Origin: Bifidobacterium aerophilum
Lineage (GTDB): Bacteria; Actinomycetota; Actinomycetes; Actinomycetales; Bifidobacteriaceae
NCBI RefSeq assembly: GCF_010667685.1
Contig: NZ_WHZW01000001.1
Coordinates: 124,001 to 188,000, forward strand
Length of the DNA stretch: 64,000 nt
Direction: 5' to 3'
Shown here one piece after another: positions 42,159 to 49,018 of this stretch (position 1 is its first letter; each line of letters begins with the position of its first letter). The position numbers and the translations under genes are program-made. Below the pieces are notes generated by a model. It ran no database searches. It was given only the letters and a program-made list of their open reading frames with translations, and had not been told where the DNA came from.

Positions 42159-44294
42159 TTATTTCGTGTTCAGCAGTACGGCGACGCCGTCGAAGTCGGC
42201 GAGGCCGGAGACGGTGAGCATGCCGTCGTCCAGCGTGACGGTGACGCCGTCGCGGTAGAACGTGCGGGCGATGCGCGCGGCGGCGTCATCATTGCCGTCG
42301 ATCGGCACGGTGATCGTCGACGGCGCATCGTGGAACGTGTGCAGCACAACGAGCGTGCGGCCGTCGGCCGCAGTGCCGGTTTCGCCGTCGCGCACGATGG
42401 CCTGCCAGCCGCTCGGATGGGCGTAGCTGCCGATCCGCGGCCCGTACCAGTGGGATTCGCCGCGGTCGATGACGGGCGCGGCCGCGTGGTAGAACGCGAT
42501 GCCGTCGCGGATGATCTCGTTCTTGCGACCGGCGAACGCGGTCGCGTCGCCGCTGAAGCACAGGCGGCCGAGCAGTCCGGAGCAGATCTGGTAGTACAGC
42601 TTGTCGTCCGGCTCCTCGTCGCGTACGACGGCCCAGATCTGCGACTGGCGCGGCAGGATCATGCGGTGCATGTTCGCGGCGACGACCGGGATGTAGTCGC
42701 ATTCGTGCGCGTCGGAGAAGCTGGCCATCGCGCCGATGGTCATGAAGCTCTGGACCAGCCGGTGGCCGCCGGACGCGCAGAGCTCGATCATGAGATCGGG
42801 CAGTTCGGCGCGAATGCGGCGGAAGAACGCCTGCGACGCCTGGATCTGGTCGTACAGGCCCTCCCCCAGCGACGCGTGCGGGTCGCCCGGCGTCTCGCAG
42901 CCGATGCCGATCGTGTCGTTGTAGTCGACCTTCATGTAGTCGAAGCCGTTGTCCTTGAGGAAGTCGATGACCCTGTGCGCCAGATACTCCTGTACCTCGG
43001 GGTTGCGCATGTCCCACCAGCGGCGGTTGCCCGAGGTGATCGGCAGGCCGTCGCGCTTCAGAAGCCATTCGGACTTGTCGAAGCAGTCCGGCTCCTCACG
43101 TCCGGCGATCTCGAACTCGAACCAGATGCCGGCCTTCAATCCGGCCTCGTGAATGCGGTCGACCACCGGTTTCATGCCGTGCGGGAACGCGGTTTCGCTG
43201 ACCTCCCATTTGCCGAACTTGCTGGCCGACTCGAACGCCTGGTCGTCGAACCATCCGGCGTCGATCACGAAGTATTCCACGCCGAGCGCCTTGACCGCGT
43301 CGAGCTGTTCGATGACGCTTTTCTCGCTCGGGCATCCCCACGTCGAGCAGAATTCGTTGAAGATCACCGGCAGCCTGTCCTCGCATGCGGGCACGTCGAG
43401 GTCCTTGCGCACGTTGCCGGCCACGGCCTGCGCGGCCTCGTCCACGCCGCCGACGACGGCCGTCACGACCGCGTACGGCGCGTCAAAGCGCTCGCCGGGC
43501 CGTACCGCGTGCGTCCACTGGCCGAATTCGCGGTCGGCGATGCCGCCTGACAGGCTCAGCCCGTCGTCGCGGCGGTACGCTTCGATCTGCCAGCTGGACG
43601 CGTGCGTGGTCGCCGCCGCCCAAGTCACGCCGGCGCGTCGGTCGGTCACGCCGACGAACGGCGCCCATTCGCGCACGGGAAAGCTGCCGATCGAGCCGAA
43701 GCGCACGGAGTTCGCGCTGTACTTCTGCCAGCTCGGTTCGAGTTCGAGGTCCTCGACCGGCTGGGAGAGCACGCGGCCTTCGGCGCTCCACGTGCTGCGC
43801 AGCCGGTGCAGGGTCAGGTTTTCGGGGTCAAGTCCGGTGGCGTACGGCGAGATGGAGCCGAGCGTGAAGCTGGAAAGCATTTCGAATGTGACCGGCTCGG
43901 CAGCGTCGTTGACGACGGCCGTGCGGATTTCGGCGGCGCGGCTTGCCGGGGTCATGGTGAGCGTGTGCTCGTAGTGCCAGCCGCGGTCGTCGACAATGGT
44001 TGTCATGACGGTGACGTCGCCGGCCGTCTCGTCACGCCGCACGACGGGCTCGCCGTAGGTCATGTGTTTGGTGACGGTGGTCGCGTTGCGCATGGTGCGG
44101 CCTTGGCTGAAGCCGAACGGATAGTCGTCGCCGATGATCTTGGCTTGGACGAGCGGTTCGGCGGCGCAGTCGTCGCGCACGATGTCTGCGACCTTGTCGG
44201 CCGGAGACAGCACGAGTTCGACGACGCCGGTCTCGTCGCGGCGGTATACGGCGGCGAGGTCACCGCAGGCGACGGTTGCCAATGTGGTTCGCAT
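42159..44294 (-). CDS. GH36 alpha-galactosidase
   Basis: A 711-residue enzyme. The N-terminal beta-supersandwich precedes the catalytic barrel with VEYFVIDAGWFDD, GFDYMKVDYND (nucleophile Asp in KVDYN) and MIELCASGGHR followed by SDAHE (acid/base Asp). These fit GH36 alpha-galactosidases, which remove alpha-galactosyl groups from raffinose-type or galactomannan oligosaccharides. There is no signal peptide. AAGGACC lies before the ATG. It is second in the operon, 53 bp after glycerate kinase, so its substrate must be imported. Confidence 0.92.
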   Translation of the reverse strand: MRTTLATVACGDLAAVYRRDETGVVELVLSPADKVADIVRDDCAAEPLVQAKIIGDDYPFGFSQGRTMRNATTVTKHMTYGEPVVRRDETAGDVTVMTTIVDDRGWHYEHTLTMTPASRAAEIRTAVVNDAAEPVTFEMLSSFTLGSISPYATGLDPENLTLHRLRSTWSAEGRVLSQPVEDLELEPSWQKYSANSVRFGSIGSFPVREWAPFVGVTDRRAGVTWAAATTHASSWQIEAYRRDDGLSLSGGIADREFGQWTHAVRPGERFDAPYAVVTAVVGGVDEAAQAVAGNVRKDLDVPACEDRLPVIFNEFCSTWGCPSEKSVIEQLDAVKALGVEYFVIDAGWFDDQAFESASKFGKWEVSETAFPHGMKPVVDRIHEAGLKAGIWFEFEIAGREEPDCFDKSEWLLKRDGLPITSGNRRWWDMRNPEVQEYLAHRVIDFLKDNGFDYMKVDYNDTIGIGCETPGDPHASLGEGLYDQIQASQAFFRRIRAELPDLMIELCASGGHRLVQSFMTIGAMASFSDAHECDYIPVVAANMHRMILPRQSQIWAVVRDEEPDDKLYYQICSGLLGRLCFSGDATAFAGRKNEIIRDGIAFYHAAAPVIDRGESHWYGPRIGSYAHPSGWQAIVRDGETGTAADGRTLVVLHTFHDAPSTITVPIDGNDDAAARIARTFYRDGVTVTLDDGMLTVSGLADFDGVAVLLNTK

Positions 44295-44347
44295 GATTCG
44301 AGGTCCTTGATGAACGGTTATCGATGAACGTTATCCCAAATGGATGG

Positions 44348-45484
44348 TTATCTCGCGATGTTCAGCAGACGGGTGACCTGTTCGGCGGTGCGGGTGACGT
44401 TCGCGGCGGCGGCGCGCAGCAGTTCGTCGAGGCCGGCCGCGCCGGGCGCGATGCCGAAGACCGCGTCGATGCCGATCTCGTGGAGTTCCCCGATGCCGTC
44501 GCCGATATGTCCGGCGATGGCGATGACCGGCTTGCCGTGCCGTTTGGCGACGGCGGCCACGCCGGCCGGGGTCTTGCCGAATTTGGTCTGGAAGTCGATC
44601 GATCCTTCGCCGGTGAACACGACGTCGGCCCATTGCGCGGCCTCGTCCAGTCCCGTACGGTCGATCACCAGGTCGATGCCCGGCTTGAATTCGGCATGCA
44701 GGAAGGCGAGCAGGGCCGCGCCGATGCCGCCGGCCGCTCCTCCGCCCGGCAATGCGGCGACGTCCATGTTCAGCTGGCGGCCCGCGATCTCGGCGAAGCG
44801 GGTCAGCGCGCGGTCGAGCAACGCGACGTCGCTTGCGGAGGCGCCTTTCTGCGGGCCGAACACGGCGCTGGCGCCGTTCGGACCGGTCAGCGGGTTGGTC
44901 ACGTCGCACGCGGCGATGATCTCCACGCCGTTCAGCCGTTCGTCCAGTCCGCTCGTGTCGATCGTCTCCAGTTCGGCGAGCGCGGCGCCGCCGGGCGCGA
45001 GGTCATGGCCGTCCGCGTCGAGCAGTCGCGCGCCGAGCGCTTTGAGGATGCCGGCTCCGGCGTCGTTGGTGGCGCTGCCGCCGAGTCCGACGATGACGGT
45101 CGTCGCGCCGGAGTCAAGCGCGGCCCGGATGAGTTCGCCGGTGCCGTATGAGGTGGCGATCTTCGGGTTGCGTTCGTCGGGGGCCAGCAATGCCAGGCCG
45201 CTGGCCTCGGCGGTTTCCACGACCGCGGTCGTACCGTCGCCGAGCATCGCGTATCGGGCGGCGATCGGGCGGCCGAGCGGATCGTGCGCGATGGTGCGAC
45301 GCATCGTGCCACCGGTCGCGTCGGCCAATGCCTGTGCCGTGCCTTCGCCGCCGTCCGCCATCGGGACCATGCGGATCTCGGCGTCCGGGTCGGCCTGTCG
45401 TATTCCCTGTGCCATCGCCTGTGCGGCCTCGTTGGCGGTCAGGCTCTCCTTGAAGGAGTCGGGAGCGCATACATATCGCGTCAT
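44348..45484 (-). CDS. glxK: Glycerate kinase (GlxK/GarK family)
   Basis: A 378-residue kinase that phosphorylates D-glycerate, usually to 2-phosphoglycerate in this family. Diagnostic blocks are CAPDSFKESLTANEAAQAMA, MVPMADGGEGTAQAL, GLGGSATNDAGAGIL and LPGGGAAGGIGAAL. It leads the operon with the alpha-galactosidase, xylosidase and isomerase genes, an unusual association that hints at glycerate as an intermediate. The start at 45484 has only a weak TAGGCTGG site. The operator GGAAAGCGCTTACC stands 32 bp upstream. Confidence 0.93.
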   Translation of the reverse strand: MTRYVCAPDSFKESLTANEAAQAMAQGIRQADPDAEIRMVPMADGGEGTAQALADATGGTMRRTIAHDPLGRPIAARYAMLGDGTTAVVETAEASGLALLAPDERNPKIATSYGTGELIRAALDSGATTVIVGLGGSATNDAGAGILKALGARLLDADGHDLAPGGAALAELETIDTSGLDERLNGVEIIAACDVTNPLTGPNGASAVFGPQKGASASDVALLDRALTRFAEIAGRQLNMDVAALPGGGAAGGIGAALLAFLHAEFKPGIDLVIDRTGLDEAAQWADVVFTGEGSIDFQTKFGKTPAGVAAVAKRHGKPVIAIAGHIGDGIGELHEIGIDAVFGIAPGAAGLDELLRAAAANVTRTAEQVTRLLNIAR

Positions 45485-45516
45485 GGCTACCAGCCTACCG
45501 CACGACACGCCGAATC

Positions 45517-45530
45517 GGAAAGCGCTTACC
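45517..45530. promoter_or_regulatory. Regulon operator GGAAAGCGCTTACC
   Basis: In the 152-bp divergent gap, nearest to glycerate kinase. It matches 34005 (reverse complement) and 27734 exactly over 14 bp. Confidence 0.8.
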
Positions 45531-45583
45531 ATTGTTTTACCCGACCGAGATATCGGAGACCGTACAGAAACTTACGTTATACT

Positions 45584-45595
45584 GGTAAACGCTTA
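45584..45595. promoter_or_regulatory. Operator GGTAAACGCTTA next to the LacI promoter
   Basis: Directly downstream of a TATACT -10 (45578-45583) and 41 bp before the LacI start. Its position suggests autoregulation by that protein and dual control of the divergent operon. Confidence 0.68.
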
Positions 45596-45636
45596 AAACT
45601 GTTTTCCAAAGAAGTGCAACGAAGGACAGTGACATC

Positions 45637-46734
45637 GTGGCAGAGCAGAACGACAAGGCGGCCTCCCCCGCAACGCTGATGGATGTGGCCGCCAAGGCCG
45701 GGGTTTCCATCGCCACCGCATCCCGCGTGCTCAACGGCAGCACGCGCAAGGTGCGCAACGACTCGTACGTGAAGGTCATGGAGGCCGCGAAGAAGCTCAA
45801 TTACCGCCCGAACGCGTACGCGCAGGCCGTGGCGAAGGGCACCGCGCCGAACATCGTGCTGCTCGTCTCCGACATCTCCGACCCGTATTTCGCATCCGTG
45901 TCGCAGGGCGTGGTGAAGGCGGCCGGCGAGCAGGGCATCTCCGTCACGATCGGCGTGGCCGCAGGTCCCAAGGAGGAGCTGGAGGCCGTGCGCAAGGCGA
46001 CGGCGACACGTCCGCGCGGCATCATCATTTCGGAAAGCGAATATGTCGACGCGCCGGAACGGGCCGCGCTCGAGGCGGAGCTCAGGCAGTACGAGGCCGC
46101 CGGAGGTCGCGCCGTGTTCATCCTGAACCGCAACCTGCCGTTCCCCGCCGTGGACGTGGCCAACGAGGTCGGCGCGCGGGCGATCGCGAAACTCGTGGTC
46201 GACTCCGGATACACGCGTCCCGCGATCCTCAAGGGAGACGACAACCACCGTTCGTCGCGTGAACGGCTCGCCGGCGTGATGGACGTGCTCGGCAAGGCCG
46301 GCATTGCGGTCGACCCGGCGGCGATCGCCAATGGACGATTCAGCCGCACCGAGGGCTACGCGGCCGTGATGCAGATGGCACGTACCGGACTGCTGACCGC
46401 CGGCGACCACGCGGCATACGACGGCGCCGGCGTGGACGTCATCATCGCCCTGAACGACGTGATGGGCATCGGCGCGATGACCGCGCTGCGCGCCAACGGC
46501 ATCGAACCCGGCAAGGACGTGGGCGTGACCGGCTTCGGCGACATCCCCTACTCCGCGGACGTGCACCCGTCCCTGACCACCGTGCACCTGCCGCTGGCCG
46601 AAATGGGACAGGCCGCGGTCGACTGCGTCATGGCCGACCGGGACGAATCCGAATCCGCGACGCCGGCGAATCGCCTGATCTTCGTGCAGAGCGCGCCTGA
46701 CATCGTGCTGCGCGAATCCCTGCCGCGGCGTTAG
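45637..46734 (+). CDS. LacI-family regulator, candidate regulon master
   Basis: A 365-residue repressor starting with GTG after GAAGGACAGTGACATC. The helix-turn-helix is LMDVAAKAGVSIATASRVLN. The effector domain ends VGVTGFGDIPYSADVHPSLT. It is divergent from the glycerate kinase operon, with two copies of the regulon operator between them. It is therefore the best candidate for the protein that binds the GGAAAGCG-type sites at 27.7, 34.0, 36.6 and 47.95 kb as well. A global regulator encoded elsewhere cannot be excluded. Confidence 0.92.
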   Translation: MAEQNDKAASPATLMDVAAKAGVSIATASRVLNGSTRKVRNDSYVKVMEAAKKLNYRPNAYAQAVAKGTAPNIVLLVSDISDPYFASVSQGVVKAAGEQGISVTIGVAAGPKEELEAVRKATATRPRGIIISESEYVDAPERAALEAELRQYEAAGGRAVFILNRNLPFPAVDVANEVGARAIAKLVVDSGYTRPAILKGDDNHRSSRERLAGVMDVLGKAGIAVDPAAIANGRFSRTEGYAAVMQMARTGLLTAGDHAAYDGAGVDVIIALNDVMGIGAMTALRANGIEPGKDVGVTGFGDIPYSADVHPSLTTVHLPLAEMGQAAVDCVMADRDESESATPANRLIFVQSAPDIVLRESLPRR

Positions 46735-46820
46735 GCGAGGACATCCGAGATTTCCGATCTCGCGGCCGCAACTGAGTCCATATCACGACTTCGTCTCCCG
46801 CTTACGGTTGTCCCGACAAC

Positions 46821-46878
46821 GGAAAACGGCCGTAACCGAATCGCGGATCATCATCCGCACTCGGTTACGGCCGTTTCC
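46821..46878. terminator. Hairpin between convergent genes, GGCCGTAAC repeat family
   Basis: GGAAAACGGCCGTAACCGA pairs with TCGGTTACGGCCGTTTCC, with one bulged A, continued by GCGGAT/ATCCGC. It lies between the LacI and dehydrogenase genes. A diverged half-site, CTTACGGTTGTCC, is at 46801. Confidence 0.75.
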
Positions 46879-46925
46879 GGTCTGTCACGCAAACGACGAC
46901 GGCCGACCGTTCGGCCCGACCGGAC

Positions 46926-47933
46926 TCACTCACCGAATTCGAGCGGCTCGCCCTTGATCATATGGGTCAGCTCGTTGACCACGTTCTCTCCCATGCCCTG
47001 CAGCTCGGTGCCTTCGGAACCGGCGATGTGCGGGGTGAGAATCACGTTCGGCATGTCCCACAGCGGGGAATCGGCGGACAGCGGCTCGTCCGGGTCGGTC
47101 ACGTCGAGGATCGCGTTGATGCGGCCGGTCTTCAGCTCGGCGATCATCGCGTCCGCATCCACCACGGCGCCGCGGGCGGAGTTGATGAACCACGCGCCGT
47201 CCTTCATCATCTTGAAGTACTTCGCGCCGATCATGCCCTGCGTCGCCGGCAGGCTCGGCGTATGCAGGGAGACGATGTCGGACTCGCGGAACACGGTTTC
47301 AAGATCGGCCTTCTTGGCGCCCAGGGAAACGGCCTCCTCCTCGCTCATCGAACGGGATTCGGCGAGCACGTTCAGACGGTAGCCCTTGAGCAGACCGAGC
47401 AGGTGGCGCGCGATGCGGGAGCCGGCGGTCACCAGGCCCACGGTCTTCTCGTAGTTGCCGGCGGTCGGGAACTCGACCTCGCGGTTGATGTACTCGCGAC
47501 GCTCGCGGTAGATGCGCTCGGCACGGAAGAAGTCCTTGTTGGCCATGAGGATCATCGCCATGCAGTATTCGGCGACCGGGATGCCGTTGACGTAGCCGGA
47601 GTTGGACATCTGGATGCCGCGCTGCTTGACGGCCTCGAGCGCCTCCGGGGTGAGCAGTCGCCACGCGTTGCCGGCCGCGGCCGCGATGCCCTTGAGGTTC
47701 GGCATCTTGGCCAGCGTCTCGGCGTCGATGCGCGCGTCCGGGCCCCAGCCGGAGAAGATGTAGTCGGCGGCGGCGAGACGGTCGTCGAGGCCTTCGACGT
47801 GGAAATCGGTGATGACGTTGCGGTCGACGTTGGCTACGGCGTTCAGACGGTCCCACTGCGTGTCGTTCATGAGCTTGTTCACCAGCTCCGGCGGCTGCAT
47901 GGTGAGAATGACGTTCGGCTTGGACTCACTCAT
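46926..47933 (-). CDS. D-2-hydroxyacid dehydrogenase family protein
   Basis: A 335-residue NAD(P)-dependent oxidoreductase. Catalytic residues of the family are present: Arg in INSARGAVVDADAM, Glu in DPDEPLSADSPL and His in LTPHIAGSEG. The cofactor loop reads KTVGLVTAGSRIARHLLGLL in place of the usual G-x-G-x-x-G, so cofactor binding may differ. Relatives reduce hydroxypyruvate, glyoxylate or sugar-derived 2-oxoacids. AAGGAGTATCACGT precedes ATG 47933. The operator GGAAAGCGTTTTCC lies 18 bp upstream of the start, between a TATAGT -10 and the ribosome-binding site. Confidence 0.88.
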   Translation of the reverse strand: MSESKPNVILTMQPPELVNKLMNDTQWDRLNAVANVDRNVITDFHVEGLDDRLAAADYIFSGWGPDARIDAETLAKMPNLKGIAAAAGNAWRLLTPEALEAVKQRGIQMSNSGYVNGIPVAEYCMAMILMANKDFFRAERIYRERREYINREVEFPTAGNYEKTVGLVTAGSRIARHLLGLLKGYRLNVLAESRSMSEEEAVSLGAKKADLETVFRESDIVSLHTPSLPATQGMIGAKYFKMMKDGAWFINSARGAVVDADAMIAELKTGRINAILDVTDPDEPLSADSPLWDMPNVILTPHIAGSEGTELQGMGENVVNELTHMIKGEPLEFGE

Positions 47934-47951
47934 ACGTGATACTCCTTCATT

Positions 47952-47965
47952 GGAAAGCGTTTTCC
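47952..47965. promoter_or_regulatory. Regulon operator GGAAAGCGTTTTCC
   Basis: Downstream of the minus-strand -10 TATAGT (47977-47982), at the expected transcript start. It shares the 14-bp core of the site before the alpha/beta hydrolase. A second inverted repeat, GACTAT-N8-ATAGTC (47976-47995), overlaps the -10. Confidence 0.78.
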
Positions 47966-48115
47966 GTTCTTGATTGACTATATTATCACATAGTCTGCAA
48001 CACACCATATAAAGCATGATGTTTCACAAAAAGTAAGCCCTTACCGAAAGAGTCAATCAGACATGGACGGCGGCGAGACATCCGACGAGCGTTCCGCCGC
48101 CCCGACGCCGGTCCG

Positions 48116-48679
48116 TCACGCGCATGTCACGCGGCGCAGGCCGGCGCGTATGGCCTGCGGATCCGGCTTGATGGCGCCAAGCGCCAGGTGAAGCGTCAGG
48201 CCTTCGATCATCGCGTCGACCAGCATGGCCGTGGGCGGGTCGAAGAACCGTTCGATCTGTCTGCGGCTGGCGGCGGTCCATCTTTCGGAGATGTCTCGGT
48301 ACGCGGGGTCGCGCGCGGCGAGCGTGTAGAACTCGAGGTTGATGTTCAGCTCCCGCTGCGTTCCCAGCAGGTCGCGTCCCAGGATATGGTCCGCGATCGC
48401 ATCGCAGGCCTCCTGCGGCGTCGCGGCGCCGGCCATGCGCGCGGCGAACCGGTCGATGCACTGTTGCGCGTACTGGTCGAAGGCCTGGTGCAGCAGGTCG
48501 GCCATGCCGTCGAAATGGTAGGTCATCGAACCGAGCGGCACGTCCGCGGCGGCGGCGATCACGCGGTGGGAGGCGCCGGCCACGCCGCGTTCGGCGATCA
48601 CGTCGAGGCATGCGTCGATGATGCGCTGTCGGCGTTCCGGGTCGAACCGGCGGGTTCTGGCGGCGTGGTCATCGGTCAT
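48116..48679 (-). CDS. TetR-family transcriptional regulator
   Basis: A 187-residue repressor. The N-terminal helix-turn-helix is RRQRIIDACLDVIAERGVAG with HRVIAAAADVPLGSMTYHF. The helical effector domain has no recognisable ligand signature. MTDDHAARTRR at 48679 is the sensible start, with AGGG eight bases before it. It is divergent from the coiled-coil CAP protein gene across 339 bp. CGTACAC direct repeats at 48703-48718 lie in its promoter and may be its operator. Targets are unknown. Confidence 0.9.
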   Translation of the reverse strand: MTDDHAARTRRFDPERRQRIIDACLDVIAERGVAGASHRVIAAAADVPLGSMTYHFDGMADLLHQAFDQYAQQCIDRFAARMAGAATPQEACDAIADHILGRDLLGTQRELNINLEFYTLAARDPAYRDISERWTAASRRQIERFFDPPTAMLVDAMIEGLTLHLALGAIKPDPQAIRAGLRRVTCA

Positions 48680-49018
48680 GGCTCCGACCCTACACGACGA
48701 TACGTACACTCGTACACGAATTCGGGGCGGGAACCATCGCCGCATAACGCGCGCATTCTCCGGTCCGACCCAAAAGAAGCCGACACCCGCCCTCGTGACC
48801 AAGAAAGAGGGGGTGGATTCAAAGGAGGGGGCGCGATGTTTTCTTTCCGCCAGCAGAGACCGTAGATGCCCAGCATTGAAATGATCGGCATGGCGCATGA
48901 GCGGGCGACATAATATAACGTACATGCCCCCTAAAAGTCGGGGTCATAAAGCCCTTGGGTCGACGTGGACGCATGCGCGGCGTCGACCCTTTGCACGAAT
49001 CGCATGAGAAAGGCGAAC
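48680..49018. promoter_or_regulatory. Divergent regulatory region, 339 bp
   Basis: Contains the TetR promoter, a very strong AAAGGAGGGG site before a nine-codon frame (48836-48865, MFSFRQQRP), a possible -10 TAATAT at 48911-48916, the small hairpin CCCC/GGGG at 48927-48942, and GGGTCGACG/CGTCGACCC at 48957-48989 followed by CTTT. The nine-codon frame could be a leader peptide, but it lies upstream of the TAATAT box, so its link to the CAP gene is doubtful. Confidence 0.4.

Noticed and set aside
48836-48865. Nine-codon frame with a strong AAAGGAGGGG site as an attenuator leader peptide
   Set aside because: It lies upstream of the nearest plausible promoter box and has no run of regulatory codons, so it is kept only as a note in the regulatory region.
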